A stretch of DNA of 64,000 nt from Cyclobacteriaceae bacterium (lineage in GTDB: Bacteria; Bacteroidota; Bacteroidia; Cytophagales; Cyclobacteriaceae), in assembly GCA_019638235.1 (NCBI GenBank), contig JAHBUE010000002.1:124001-188000 (forward strand). The letters are read 5' to 3'. Each line of letters starts with the position of its first letter. Within the stretch, counting starts at the first letter, position 1. The notes under the pieces were generated by a model that was given only the letters and a program-made list of their open reading frames with translations, had not been told where the DNA came from and did not search any database. Position numbers and translations under genes: made by a program. Below, in pieces: positions 41,895 through 51,581 of the stretch.

Positions 41895-44275
41895 CAAAAA
41901 TGAAAGTTGTAAGAAACTGAAGGAATTACTGTTCCGATAATTGAAAGCTGCCGTGCCTTACTTTCAATAGCCTGACCGGAAGGAATACGCTCATCATTTT
42001 GCGAAAAGTAAATCGAGAATGGGTTTTTCCTTCCATACACATTGTATAATCCAAACACCCAGTAGTCGGTGTTCTTACGAAGTTTACCTTTTCTGTTCAC
42101 TTTTTTACCTTCCAACCGGGCCGAAACATCCAACCGGTGAAAGGCCGGCAACCGAACATTGTTGCGTGTCTCATTGGCATTGTAGGGAATAAGTATATCC
42201 TGAATAATGTAGCGCGAAGTCGGGAATGTTGTGGGCGTTCCTGACAACAATGTGAAATTTGCCGAGAGCGAAAATCTTTCGGACACATCATAGAAACCGG
42301 TTACTTTAACGTTGTGCGTTTGGTCGAAACGTGCCGGGTACCACTCTCCGCGATTAATACCGTTTACCAACAACTCCGACCGACCCAGCGTGTAGGCAAT
42401 CCAGCCGTTCAGTCTTCCGGTTTTCTTTTGCAGATAAAGTTCAAGACCATAAGCGCGGCCATCGCCACTTAACAAATCGCCTTCAAGGTATTCGTTAATC
42501 AACAGGTCAGCACCATCAATATAATCGATTTGATTTTTTGCTGTGCGATAATATAACTCTGCCGAGAACTCATACTCCTTTTCCTTGCCCAAACTTCTGA
42601 AATACCCCAGCGTGTACTGGTCGCCCGATTCCGGTTTAATGTTTCGTGTTGTGGGTGTCCACACATCCAACGGGTTTGATGCTGTGGTGTTGGAAATTAA
42701 ATGTAAATATTGCGCCATGCGAATGTAGCTGGCTTTAACCGAGCTTGCTTCCGACACCTGAACCTTTACAGCCACACGGGGTTCAAAATTTCCGTAGCGG
42801 CTCATTACTTCGCCCCTATTGTATTGCACTTGCTCCACTGGCGTTCTGCGCACACCTGCCGTAGTGTCGTTATACAGGTATTGACTGCCCGGCCCAAATC
42901 CTAAGAAGTAAGAATAACGCAAACCATACTCAACCGAAAAAGTTTCGTTTACTTTTTGATTGTTGCCCACGTAAACAGCCGACTCAAGATTATACTTTTC
43001 CGGCAAGCTGATATCTGTTACCTCACCATTAGAAGCGCCCGAAGCATTGGCAGGCTCAAAGGTATAGTAGGTGCTCTCCACACCAAACGACACTTCGTTG
43101 TTGCTGTTGATAAAGTAGCTGAACGATGGTTTAACAGTAAAATTGGTAATGGACGAATTCCATTTGAAATAATCGCGGTCATCTTCACCAAATTTCAGCG
43201 CATAATCGTACCGGCTGAAAATACCGGATACATTCATAAACAACCGGTCGTTCAAAATGGAGTTCCACCGAAGTGTGGCTGTATTGTTTCCCCATGAGAA
43301 ACCCTGTTCTTTATCAAAAAAGAAATTATCACGGCCGCTGTATGCGGAAAGATACACGCGGTTGCGCTTGTTAATGTTGTAATTCAGTTTGCCGGTAAGG
43401 TCATAGAAATTAAGCCGTGCGCCATCGCGCAGCACATCAACAAACGGACGCGCCAACACATCAATATACGACCGTCTTGCCGCTACAATAAACGAGCCTT
43501 CATTTTTAAACAATGGCCCCTCTACCGACAAGCGACTGAAAATTGTTCCGATGCCGCCATTTACTTCGTGTGTTTTGTTGTTTCCTTCCTTCATGCGCAC
43601 ATCCAGCAACGAAGAAATACGCCCGCCAAACTGTGCCGGTATGGCGCCTTTATAGAGCTTCACATCCTTAACCGCATCAGGATTGAATACGGAGAAAAAG
43701 CCCAGCAAATGCGAGGAGTTATACACGGTAGCCTCATCCAGCAAAATCAGGTTTTGCCCCACACTGCCGCCCCGCACATTAAAACCCGAAGCGCCCTCGC
43801 CCACTGTTGTTACGCCCGGCAACTGTTGTATGCTTCTTATCACATCTACCTCGCCCATAAAGGCCGGTATCCTTGTGATGGTTTTCATGTCTATTTTATT
43901 TACGCTCATCTCTACCGCCTGCACGGGCGACATATCGGCAGAGCCGGTTACCACAACCTCCTGCAACTGCTGGCTTTGCGAAACAAGTTCAATATCAAGG
44001 CGTTGGTTCTGGTTCAGGTTAACATGGCGGGTTGCTTTACTATACCCCACATACGAAAACTCTACCTCATATTCGCCTGGTGCAACCGTAAGGGAGTAAA
44101 AACCATACACGTTGGTAGTAGCGCCTGCGCCAATACCGCGTATGTAAACGGTTGCACCAATCAAAACTTCGCCATCGGCAGCGTCTTTCAGGTAGCCGCT
44201 TAGCGTTGCCTTATCCTGGCCATACAGCAACAACGAAATAATCAACCCCTGAAACAGTAATATTATTCTTTTCAT
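41894..44275 (-). CDS. TonB-dependent receptor with carboxypeptidase-like regulatory domain
   Basis: A 793-residue outer-membrane transporter. Signal peptide, then a CarboxypepD_reg-like beta domain (ATLSGYLKDAADGEVLIGAT, YEVEFSYVGYSKATRHV), a plug (QLPGVTTVGEGASGFNVRGG, NLILLDEATVYNSSHLLG) and a barrel ending in an aromatic residue (SYNFHF). It takes up an unknown ligand with energy from TonB, together with the DUF4249 lipoprotein. ATG 44275. Confidence 0.92.
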   Translation of the reverse strand: MKRIILLFQGLIISLLLYGQDKATLSGYLKDAADGEVLIGATVYIRGIGAGATTNVYGFYSLTVAPGEYEVEFSYVGYSKATRHVNLNQNQRLDIELVSQSQQLQEVVVTGSADMSPVQAVEMSVNKIDMKTITRIPAFMGEVDVIRSIQQLPGVTTVGEGASGFNVRGGSVGQNLILLDEATVYNSSHLLGFFSVFNPDAVKDVKLYKGAIPAQFGGRISSLLDVRMKEGNNKTHEVNGGIGTIFSRLSVEGPLFKNEGSFIVAARRSYIDVLARPFVDVLRDGARLNFYDLTGKLNYNINKRNRVYLSAYSGRDNFFFDKEQGFSWGNNTATLRWNSILNDRLFMNVSGIFSRYDYALKFGEDDRDYFKWNSSITNFTVKPSFSYFINSNNEVSFGVESTYYTFEPANASGASNGEVTDISLPEKYNLESAVYVGNNQKVNETFSVEYGLRYSYFLGFGPGSQYLYNDTTAGVRRTPVEQVQYNRGEVMSRYGNFEPRVAVKVQVSEASSVKASYIRMAQYLHLISNTTASNPLDVWTPTTRNIKPESGDQYTLGYFRSLGKEKEYEFSAELYYRTAKNQIDYIDGADLLINEYLEGDLLSGDGRAYGLELYLQKKTGRLNGWIAYTLGRSELLVNGINRGEWYPARFDQTHNVKVTGFYDVSERFSLSANFTLLSGTPTTFPTSRYIIQDILIPYNANETRNNVRLPAFHRLDVSARLEGKKVNRKGKLRKNTDYWVFGLYNVYGRKNPFSIYFSQNDERIPSGQAIESKARQLSIIGTVIPSVSYNFHF

Positions 44276-44420
44276 AAGCCCAATAAGTCGGTAAAGAAAC
44301 CAATTTCATTACGTAATTGTTGAGGTTTGGTATAAGTTTATGTTTTCTTAACAACAAAGCTGATACACCTATACGTTTATCGTGAAATTTTCGTTATACC
44401 ATACAAAATAAGAAGCGAGC

Positions 44421-45083
44421 ATGAGGCACCATACAGCATCCATTTCAAAAACCTACCTGCCCGAACAAAGTCTTGGCGAAGAGATTGCCAACAGCATCAG
44501 TCACGGGCTTGGCGCGTTAGGCGGAATAGCTATTACACCATTCCTGATTATCAGCGCCATAGCGCACGGGGCATCGGCCATAACCGGGGCGGCTATTTTT
44601 GGGGCCTCCATCATTATCCTGTACTTGTGTTCAACGCTGTATCACGCATTTCCGGTTAGCCGCACAAAAAAGCTGTTCCAGATTTTTGACCATAGCGCTA
44701 TTTACATATTGATAGCCGGAACCTACACGCCCTTTGCCTTAGGCATTTTGCAGGGCTTTTGGGGCTGGACGATGCTGGTAGTAATGTGGCTATTGGCTGC
44801 TGCCGGAATTGTTTTTAAATCCGTTGCCGGCACGCGAAAGAATGTGCTCTCCACTATTTTATATGTGGCTATGGGCTGGATGGGCATACTGATGGTAAAG
44901 CCGCTTATTAACGGCATGGAGCCGGAAGGTTTATACTGGCTGTTTGGCGGTGGTGTTCTCTATACCGTAGGCGTAATTTTTTACCTGATAAAGAAACTTC
45001 CGTACACTCACTTTATCTGGCACTTGTTTGTGCTGGGCGGCACAGCCTGCCATGTGGTAACGGTGATGAGGTTTGCGAATTAA
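44421..45083 (+). CDS. Hemolysin III family (PAQR-like) membrane protein
   Basis: 220 residues with seven predicted membrane spans. Family motifs are EEIANSISHGLGALGG, CSTLYHAFP, IFDHSAIYILIAGTYTPFA and a C-terminal FIWHLFVLGGTACHV. The conserved His/Asp residues form the metal site of the CREST superfamily. The physiological function in bacteria is not settled. Divergent from the TonB receptor. Confidence 0.92.
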   Translation: MRHHTASISKTYLPEQSLGEEIANSISHGLGALGGIAITPFLIISAIAHGASAITGAAIFGASIIILYLCSTLYHAFPVSRTKKLFQIFDHSAIYILIAGTYTPFALGILQGFWGWTMLVVMWLLAAAGIVFKSVAGTRKNVLSTILYVAMGWMGILMVKPLINGMEPEGLYWLFGGGVLYTVGVIFYLIKKLPYTHFIWHLFVLGGTACHVVTVMRFAN

Positions 45084-45102
45084 TTAACTCTTGATACTTT
45101 GT

Positions 45103-46047
45103 CTATCTTAAAAACTCTTCTACATCCCTTGTCCATTCAGATTTATATTTTATCAAATAGTTTTCATGTCCTACTTCTTGATAAACTTTTAATTCTTTTT
45201 GCCCGCTTAGGTTTTTAAAAATTTCGTCAATTTCCTGTTGACTTACTTTTTCATCTTTTGCTCCAAACAGTAAGAGTGTCGGGCACTTAATTGCTTTAGC
45301 ATATTTTGTTGGATTATGTCCAAATGCCCAAAAACCATTTTGAAGTCCTCCCCAAAAAACTAAAAGTCCAGCCATTGGAAAAGCAGGCGCGTTCATTAAC
45401 TTAAATCTTGCGCAAACTGTTTTATACATAGAACCAAATGGACATTCAATTATTATCCCTTTAGGTTCTATTCCATAATCGTTTATTGCTTTCATAATTG
45501 CAGCCGAACCCATTGAGGTCCCAAATAGATAAATGTTCTTAATCCCGTTATCTATCAAATAGTCATAACAAGTTTTAACTTGTTCGGCTTCGAAAAATCC
45601 AATTGTCGTTTGGTTTCCACTTGAACCGCCTGAGCCTGTAAAGTCGACTAAAAATGTACTGTAGCCAAGTTGTCTAAAAATATCTGCGTTATCAAGTAAT
45701 GAAGACTTTTCTCCGCTAAAACCGTGAAATAAAACTACTGTACCTTTTGGGTTTTCTGTCATTATACTCCAACACTCTATATCATCCTTACCATTCTTCA
45801 GATGAATTACTTCAAATTCGTTTTTAGGAAATGATTTATTTTTTGGTCGTGGATTATTTATTCCAAAAATTAATGTCCTAATTTTTGAACCTATTGAGAG
45901 TTGTTTAGGGTCTTTTGTTCTCTCATTCTCGTTGTCCGAAAAATGAGTAAATTTATATGCGTGAAAAATTGCAACAATATTCATTAGCATAAATATTGTT
46001 ATCAAAATCGCAATACTTCGTTTTATCCTCTTACTGTTCGTTGTCAA
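45103..46047 (-). CDS. Alpha/beta hydrolase, membrane-anchored
   Basis: About 314 residues with an N-terminal membrane segment (AILITIFMLMNIVAIFHAY). The serine hydrolase core has the oxyanion region VLFHGFSGEKSSL, nucleophile elbow LFGTSMGSAA, acid in LLFGAKDEKVS and His in VGHENYL. It resembles small peptidase or esterase-like families of the S9/BAAT type. The start is TTG 46047; no ATG precedes the membrane segment. The gene is more A+T-rich than its neighbours. Substrate unknown. Confidence 0.8.
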   Translation of the reverse strand: MTTNSKRIKRSIAILITIFMLMNIVAIFHAYKFTHFSDNENERTKDPKQLSIGSKIRTLIFGINNPRPKNKSFPKNEFEVIHLKNGKDDIECWSIMTENPKGTVVLFHGFSGEKSSLLDNADIFRQLGYSTFLVDFTGSGGSSGNQTTIGFFEAEQVKTCYDYLIDNGIKNIYLFGTSMGSAAIMKAINDYGIEPKGIIIECPFGSMYKTVCARFKLMNAPAFPMAGLLVFWGGLQNGFWAFGHNPTKYAKAIKCPTLLLFGAKDEKVSQQEIDEIFKNLSGQKELKVYQEVGHENYLIKYKSEWTRDVEEFLR

Positions 46048-46111
46048 AGTCTATTTTTTATAAAACAATTTGATGTTATACCGCGTTATTTTCGTACTGT
46101 TCATGGGAATC

Positions 46112-46780
46112 TTACCCAAGTCTGAATGTTATAGGGATTAATATCTTAATGTCTGCTTGTTGTCCATTTACTTTACCAGCCACCCATTCGTCAGGAATTA
46201 ACTTTATTACTCTTAATGCTTCTTCGTCAAGTCCATGACCCAATCCTTTCTCAACGGTTTCATCAATAATTTCTCCATCTTTTGTAATAACAACAGAAAT
46301 AATAACCTTTCCTTGCGTTCCGTTTCTTCTTGCATCTGCCGGATACCTTAACGTTGACCCTATAAAATTATATAACGTATTATAGCCTCCTATAAAGGCT
46401 GGAGCCTGTTCAGGTTTCACCTCAACAAAAACGTCATTTTGCTTTACCCAACATTTTAAAGATTCAAGATCAAAAATGACATTGATGGTCTTTGTGGTTA
46501 CTGTATTGTTCGAGAAATCAATCGTTTGAATTAGTCTCCCATTCTCTCCAAAAGACTCCCATATTCCAATTCTTTTATTATTTTCATACTGCCCTATTGT
46601 TTTAAGTTTACCTGAAGTTCTTTTGTATTCCCCATGTCTGATTTCCGGATTATCCTTCAGGACATAAAAAGCTTCCTTGGTTCTAAAAAACTTGTCATCA
46701 ATAGTTATCTTTTTTGTGTCCTGACCTTTAGCTGTTAGGAAGCAAAGGAGTCCGATGATAATTGCTAAATTCTTTGTCAT
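46112..46780 (-). CDS. TonB C-terminal-domain protein (energy-transducer-like) with MORN-like segment
   Basis: 222 residues from the ATG at 46780, which gives a signal peptide ending LTAKGQ. The middle part has a MORN-like unit (GEYKRTSGKLKTIGQYENNK). The C-terminal ~95 residues are a TonB_C domain (YPADARRNGTQGKVIISVVI, VEKGLGHGLDEEALRVIKLI). With no N-terminal membrane anchor it is probably a periplasmic relative rather than a true TonB. Confidence 0.8.
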   Translation of the reverse strand: MTKNLAIIIGLLCFLTAKGQDTKKITIDDKFFRTKEAFYVLKDNPEIRHGEYKRTSGKLKTIGQYENNKRIGIWESFGENGRLIQTIDFSNNTVTTKTINVIFDLESLKCWVKQNDVFVEVKPEQAPAFIGGYNTLYNFIGSTLRYPADARRNGTQGKVIISVVITKDGEIIDETVEKGLGHGLDEEALRVIKLIPDEWVAGKVNGQQADIKILIPITFRLG

Positions 46781-46850
46781 AGATTTAGTTTTAAAATGAA
46801 AACAACACTTGAATAATATACAATTAAGAAAGCATCCCTCACAAAGGCAT

Positions 46851-47195
46851 TCAAAATTTACTTTTATACTCCCCCTCATCAAACCCCAACACCAGCACTT
46901 TACCGTTCTTCTCAATCAACGGGCGTTTGATTACACTTGTTTTTTCCAGCATCAGGGCAATAGCGGCCTTCTCGGTGGTGATTTTCTTTTGTGTGACCTC
47001 ACCCAACTGACGCCATGTAGTGCCGCGTTTGTTAACTAAGCTCTCCCACCCTACCTGTTTGCTCCAGGCTTTTAGTTTGGCTTCCGTAATCCCTTTTGAT
47101 TTGTAATCGTGAAATTCAAATTCCACTTTTTTCTTCTTCAGCCAATCGAGCGCTGACTTAACCGTGTTGCAATTTTTTATTCCGTACACTATCAT
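46851..47195 (-). CDS. ArsC/Spx-family protein
   Basis: 114 residues with a thioredoxin-like fold: MIVYGIKNCNTVKSALDWL at the N-terminus, then FEFHDYKSKGITEAKLKAW and VIKRPLIEKNGKVLVLGF. The single Cys in KNCNTVK is the position of the catalytic or redox Cys; there is no CxxC. It resembles the YffB/MgsR-like subgroup rather than confirmed arsenate reductase. ATG 47195. Confidence 0.85.
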   Translation of the reverse strand: MIVYGIKNCNTVKSALDWLKKKKVEFEFHDYKSKGITEAKLKAWSKQVGWESLVNKRGTTWRQLGEVTQKKITTEKAAIALMLEKTSVIKRPLIEKNGKVLVLGFDEGEYKSKF

Positions 47196-47245
47196 CTTGC
47201 CAAGATAACAATTATCCCGATTTCGTACAGGTATTTTTCAAGAAC

Positions 47246-48016
47246 TTACCGCAAAGACGAAACAAAGGCGGCAATATCCGGCTCAAGAGCTGTTGATTCT
47301 TTTATGGCTTTTATAAATGCGCTCCCCACTATGGCACCGGCACCATAGGAGCAGGCTGTGGAAAAAGTATTTTTATTGTAAATACCAAACCCGATGAGAA
47401 ACGGATTCTTTAATTTCATGTTCCGCAGTCGCTCAAAATAAGCCAATTGCTGCTGGTCAAACTCCTGCTTAGTTCCTGTTGTGCTGGTGGACGATACAGC
47501 ATAAATAAAGGCATTGGTAGCCTGGTCAATTTTGCGGATACGCGCTTCGGAAGTTGTAGGCGAAACAAGAAAAATATTGCGCAACCCCGCAGATTCCATT
47601 GCGGTTTTATAAACTATTTCGTATTCATCAAACGGCATATCGGGAAGAATGAGTCCGTCCACACCGGCATTGAAAGCATCCTTGAAAAATTTTTCTATAC
47701 CATATTGCATTACAGGATTCAAATAGCCCATGAGTATAATGGGGATATGAACCTGTTTACGAAGTTCGCGAACCTGGCTGAGTAAAAGTTTTACCGTCAT
47801 GCCATTATCGATAGCCTGCTTACTGCTTTGCTGAATAACGGGGCCATCGGCAACCGGGTCGGAGAAAGGAATACCAATTTCAATAAGGTCAACACCGGCT
47901 TGCTGTAAATTCAGCGCAATGGTTCCGGTGTCGTTCAGTGCAGGGAAGCCTGCTGTATAAAAAACAGACAGGATGCCTGTTTTCTTTTTCGTAAAAAGTT
48001 CTTCAATGCGATTCAT
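47246..48016 (-). CDS. trpA: Tryptophan synthase alpha chain TrpA
   Basis: 256 residues, a TIM barrel releasing indole from indole-3-glycerol phosphate. Motifs: DLIEIGIPFSDPVADGPVIQ with the catalytic Glu, GVDGLILPDMPFDEYE with the catalytic Asp, and FIYAVSSTSTTG; the phosphate loop is GFGIYNK. Last gene of the trp operon, separated from trpB by the DUF1684 gene with only 3 bp between that gene and trpA. Confidence 0.95.
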   Translation of the reverse strand: MNRIEELFTKKKTGILSVFYTAGFPALNDTGTIALNLQQAGVDLIEIGIPFSDPVADGPVIQQSSKQAIDNGMTVKLLLSQVRELRKQVHIPIILMGYLNPVMQYGIEKFFKDAFNAGVDGLILPDMPFDEYEIVYKTAMESAGLRNIFLVSPTTSEARIRKIDQATNAFIYAVSSTSTTGTKQEFDQQQLAYFERLRNMKLKNPFLIGFGIYNKNTFSTACSYGAGAIVGSAFIKAIKESTALEPDIAAFVSSLR

Positions 48017-48019
48017 CTT

Positions 48020-48928
48020 CTAATGTTCTCCATAATTTTTTTCGCCTGCCCGAATGGCAAACGGTAAAACATTCTGTTTAGGTGGTAACGGACAGGTTGC
48101 AAATGCTGTAAACGCACAAGGCGGATTGAATGCTTTGTTGAAATCCAGCACTACATCATCACCTTCTTTTGGAACCGGCACGTATAAGTATCTGCCTGCG
48201 CCATACGTTTCACGTGCATTGGTTTCATCACCAAAAATCATAAAAAATTCATTGCCGCCTTCATCAAGTGCATCAAGGCGGTATTCCTTTCCATTATACG
48301 AAAACACAAGTGTGCCTACCGAACGTTGCGGGCCTGTCTGACCCAGCACGTTTGTAACTTCAATGGTTCTTGATGAGTCAGCCCACTCTACCCTTCCTGT
48401 AATACGCCAATCGGGGTTAATCGGGAAACATTCAATATCGTGATACGATTTTAGCAACGGGTTTTCAAAATCGCGAAGGCGAACACCGTATTTGTCGCCC
48501 CGCCTGATAACCAACCAACGAAGTGAACCATGTGCCACCGTTACTCTTGTTGAATCGGGGTGATAAACCACGCCTGATGTATTCTCAACATTATTAAACG
48601 TGATAACTACACCCGGTACAGCTTCCAGCGTTACAATATTTTGTTTCAACAACATAAACCCGCCATGCTCAGCAATTCTTCCTTCAGGAAAAACCATGTC
48701 GTTATCCTTTCCGCTACCGAATGTATTGATACCTTCTTTCAGCCAAAACAATCCGGCAAGATTCACCCAACCCGTTTCGCTTACCTGGTATTCGTTTCGC
48801 TGTCGCTGCCATTCTTTAATTTCTTTGAAATAAGTTTCAGTATGCAGACTATTCGTTGACTTTTCTTTCAATGTACATCCGGAAACCGAGATTATTAATA
48901 GAATAAAAACCTTGATAACTATTTTCAT
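48020..48928 (-). CDS. DUF1684 lipoprotein inserted between trpB and trpA
   Basis: 302 residues from the ATG at 48928, which gives a lipoprotein signal peptide with lipobox VSGC. The frame can be read further upstream to 49012, but those 28 residues would be translated from a heptad repeat and the end of trpB, so that start is rejected. The DUF1684 body contains YFKEIKEWQRQRNEY, GWVNLAGLFWLKEG and the hallmark C-terminal block FNPPCAFTAFATCPLPPKQN. Function is unknown. It has no known role in tryptophan synthesis, and a 42-bp heptad array fills the space between trpB and this gene. Confidence 0.85.
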   Translation of the reverse strand: MKIVIKVFILLIISVSGCTLKEKSTNSLHTETYFKEIKEWQRQRNEYQVSETGWVNLAGLFWLKEGINTFGSGKDNDMVFPEGRIAEHGGFMLLKQNIVTLEAVPGVVITFNNVENTSGVVYHPDSTRVTVAHGSLRWLVIRRGDKYGVRLRDFENPLLKSYHDIECFPINPDWRITGRVEWADSSRTIEVTNVLGQTGPQRSVGTLVFSYNGKEYRLDALDEGGNEFFMIFGDETNARETYGAGRYLYVPVPKEGDDVVLDFNKAFNPPCAFTAFATCPLPPKQNVLPFAIRAGEKNYGEH

Positions 48929-48968
48929 AAATCCAAAATCATAAATCCAACATCGTAAATCGCAAATT
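48927..48968 (+). repeat. Six-unit heptad array filling the trpB-DUF1684 gap
   Basis: Six 7-bp units, ATAAATC, CAAAATC, ATAAATC, CAACATC, GTAAATC, GCAAATT, run from the base after the trpB stop (48969) to the DUF1684 ATG (48926-48928), whose last bases form part of the first unit. Confidence 0.9.
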
Positions 48969-50150
48969 TTAATATTTCCCCCACCTAATATACGTTTCCA
49001 AATCCTTATCACCCCTTCCTGAAAGGTTTACCACCACAACATCATCTGCACTAACATTAAGTTTAGATAATACGGCAACAGCGTGTGCGCTTTCAATAGC
49101 CGGAATAATTCCTTCCATGCGACTAAGTTCAATGCCGGCCTGCATGGCTTCATCATCGGTAGCGCTTAAAAACTGCACACGACCGGTTTCAAACAAATGC
49201 GCATGTTGCGGCCCGATACCGGGGTAATCCAACCCGGCAGAAATTGAATACGGCTCTTCCACCTGACCGTCTTCTGTTTGCATCAGCAACGTTTTGCTGC
49301 CATGCAATACTCCGGGTTTACCCAACACGGTTGTTGCCGCAGACTCCCCGGAAGTCAATCCTTTACCTGCCGCTTCCACACCAATAAGGTTTACATGCTC
49401 ATCCTTTAAGAAATGATGAAATGCACCGGCCGCATTGGAGCCGCCTCCCACGCAAGCCACCACATAATCAGGATATGGATTTCCTTCTCTTTCCGTTAAC
49501 TGATTTTTTATCTCCGCACTGATAACCGACTGAAAGCGCGCCACCATATCGGGGTATGGATGCGGGCCAACCACGGAGCCAATAATATAATGTGTATCTG
49601 TCGGGTGATTTATCCAATGACGCATGGCTTCATTAGTGGCGTCTTTGAGTGTCATGCTGCCGGAAGTTGCCGGCACTACCGTTGTACCGAGTATGCGCAT
49701 CCGCTCCACATTAGGACGCTGGCGTTCCATATCAAGTTGCCCCATATACACCATACAGTCCATACCCATTAAGGCACATACCGTTGCCGTTGCCACACCA
49801 TGCTGACCGGCTCCGGTTTCGGCAATTATTTTCTGTTTGCCCAATCGTTTGGCCAACAGTATTTGCCCGATCGTGTTGTTGATTTTATGTGCACCCGTAT
49901 GACACAGGTCTTCACGCTTCAAATAGATTTTTGCATTGTGTTGTTCGGATAACCGCGCAGCATAATAAAGCGGTGTAGGCCGGCCAACATAATCTTGCAG
50001 CAATTGATGAAATTCTTTTTGAAAGGAGTCATCACAAAGTATGGCTAAGTAATTCTCCCGCAATTCCTCAACGTTCGGATACAACATCTCTGGGATATAC
50101 GCTCCTCCGAAATTTCCGTAATAGCCGCGTTCGTTAACCTGGTAATTCAT
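48969..50150 (-). CDS. trpB: Tryptophan synthase beta chain TrpB
   Basis: 393 residues, PLP enzyme. The Schiff-base Lys is in [18 protein letters not shown], the phosphate-binding loop in [12 protein letters not shown] and the COMM-domain region near [14 protein letters not shown]. It condenses indole with serine. The ATG overlaps the trpF stop (ATGA). Confidence 0.97.
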   Translation of the reverse strand: MNYQVNERGYYGNFGGAYIPEMLYPNVEELRENYLAILCDDSFQKEFHQLLQDYVGRPTPLYYAARLSEQHNAKIYLKREDLCHTGAHKINNTIGQILLAKRLGKQKIIAETGAGQHGVATATVCALMGMDCMVYMGQLDMERQRPNVERMRILGTTVVPATSGSMTLKDATNEAMRHWINHPTDTHYIIGSVVGPHPYPDMVARFQSVISAEIKNQLTEREGNPYPDYVVACVGGGSNAAGAFHHFLKDEHVNLIGVEAAGKGLTSGESAATTVLGKPGVLHGSKTLLMQTEDGQVEEPYSISAGLDYPGIGPQHAHLFETGRVQFLSATDDEAMQAGIELSRMEGIIPAIESAHAVAVLSKLNVSADDVVVVNLSGRGDKDLETYIRWGKY

Positions 50151-50779
50151 ACATTATTTAGTTTATGTACCAACTCTATTGCCTGTTCAACTTTTTGCAA
50201 ATCCTTTATTCCCGGTTCTGTTTCAACACCACTGTTCAAGTCAAGTGCGTGAATATTCATATTTTCTAAACGGCTAACATCCGTAATGTTTTGAATCGAT
50301 AATCCTCCGCTAAGTAAAAAAGGCGTTTCCTGATCGTATTTCTCCAAAACAGTCCAGTCAAATGCGGTTGCATTTCCTCCGTAATATTTTCCTTTCGTAT
50401 CAAACAAAAAATAGTCTGTTGCATTTTTATAAGGTTGTACGATTGAGAAATCAAAATCTTCATTAATTCCAAATGCTTTAATAACACTTAATCCACTTGC
50501 TTTTACCTGTTCACAAATTTCTACCGGTTCATCACCATGCAATTGCACATGCGACAGGCCGTGTTTTTTGCAAAGGTTAATAATCCGGTCAACCGGTTCG
50601 TTTACAAAAACACCAACACGGTTAACGGAAGCATTCAATCCCCTGGGTATTTCAAAATCATCTCCGACATACCGGGGTGAAGGTTTGTAAAAAATAAAAC
50701 CCATATAATCCGGTTGAAAGTCGTCTACTTCCAGAATATTTGAATGGCTTTTCATGCCGCATATTTTCAACCTAATCAT
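50147..50779 (-). CDS. trpF: Phosphoribosylanthranilate isomerase TrpF
   Basis: 210 residues. RLKICGMKS at the start carries the catalytic Cys, [13 protein letters not shown] follows, and [29 protein letters not shown] with the catalytic Asp and [10 protein letters not shown] lie downstream. ATG 50779, ten bases after trpC. Confidence 0.95.
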   Translation of the reverse strand: MIRLKICGMKSHSNILEVDDFQPDYMGFIFYKPSPRYVGDDFEIPRGLNASVNRVGVFVNEPVDRIINLCKKHGLSHVQLHGDEPVEICEQVKASGLSVIKAFGINEDFDFSIVQPYKNATDYFLFDTKGKYYGGNATAFDWTVLEKYDQETPFLLSGGLSIQNITDVSRLENMNIHALDLNSGVETEPGIKDLQKVEQAIELVHKLNNV

Positions 50780-50789
50780 AATTACATAT

Positions 50790-51581
50790 TTACCATGCGT
50801 TTAACTCATCAATAAATTTCCTACACGCCTCTTCCGGTTTTTCATGCTTCATAAAATTCTGTCCCATTAAAAAACCCCGGTAGCCGAGTGCTCGTAACTC
50901 CCGCACCGTATTCACATTTTCTATTCCACTTTCAGAAATTTTAACAAAACTATCCGGTATCATTTCGATGAGTTTCCGCGACACCTCTACCGAAACTTCA
51001 AACGTTTTGAGATTTCGGTTATTCACACCCAGCATATCAGCACCTGAAGTAAGGTTTGCAAGAAGCTCCTCCTCGTTATGAACTTCCAGCAACACCTCAA
51101 GTCCGAGTTGGTGTGCAGCCGAAGTGAATTCCTTAATCTGATGGGGACTCAATGAGGCGGCAATCAACAGGATTGTATCCGCACCAATGGCTTTAGCTTC
51201 TATAACCTGGTACTCATCTACAATAAAATCTTTTCTAAGGATTGGAGCCGCGCTCGCATTACGCGCCTCAATCAAATCTTCATTTGTGCCACCAAAAAAT
51301 TCAAGGTCGGTAAGAATCGACAGGCCTGATACTCCTGCATGAACATATCCTTCCGCAACCTGACTCACCAAAACATTCGGGTGGATAATGCCTTGTGAAG
51401 GTGACTTTCGTTTTATCTCGGCAATAATACCGGAAGACGTTTCCTGTTTTAACACCTTCGTTAACGACAAGCATGTTCGTTCAAAGAAATTACTTTTTTC
51501 TAATTGTGAAACAGGAACACGCTGACGGTTTACATCAACCTCTCTCCTTTTATGCGCTGTTATTGTATCTAAGATATTCAT
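50790..51581 (-). CDS. trpC: Indole-3-glycerol-phosphate synthase TrpC
   Basis: 263 residues. Catalytic Lys and Glu motifs: IAEIKRKSPSQG, APILRKDFIVDEYQVIEA, LLEVHNEEEL, LGVNNRNLKTFEV and ISESGIENV in the usual order. Monofunctional, with trpF separate. The ATG overlaps the trpD stop (ATGA). Confidence 0.97.
   Translation of the reverse strand: MNILDTITAHKRREVDVNRQRVPVSQLEKSNFFERTCLSLTKVLKQETSSGIIAEIKRKSPSQGIIHPNVLVSQVAEGYVHAGVSGLSILTDLEFFGGTNEDLIEARNASAAPILRKDFIVDEYQVIEAKAIGADTILLIAASLSPHQIKEFTSAAHQLGLEVLLEVHNEEELLANLTSGADMLGVNNRNLKTFEVSVEVSRKLIEMIPDSFVKISESGIENVNTVRELRALGYRGFLMGQNFMKHEKPEEACRKFIDELNAW

Noticed and set aside
41175..44203. Long plus-strand open frames opposite the DUF4249 and TonB receptor genes
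   Set aside because: They are antisense shadows of two well-supported genes, with no family motifs or sensible composition.
44276..44420. Riboswitch search upstream of the TonB receptor
   Set aside because: No cobalamin-, TPP- or other recognisable aptamer core is visible in the leader.
46781..46915. N-terminal extension of the TonB_C protein
   Set aside because: The added residues overlap the neighbouring ArsC-like gene and precede a clean signal peptide starting at ATG 46780.
48929..49012. N-terminal extension of the DUF1684 protein
   Set aside because: It is encoded by the heptad array and the end of trpB, and would hide the lipoprotein signal peptide.
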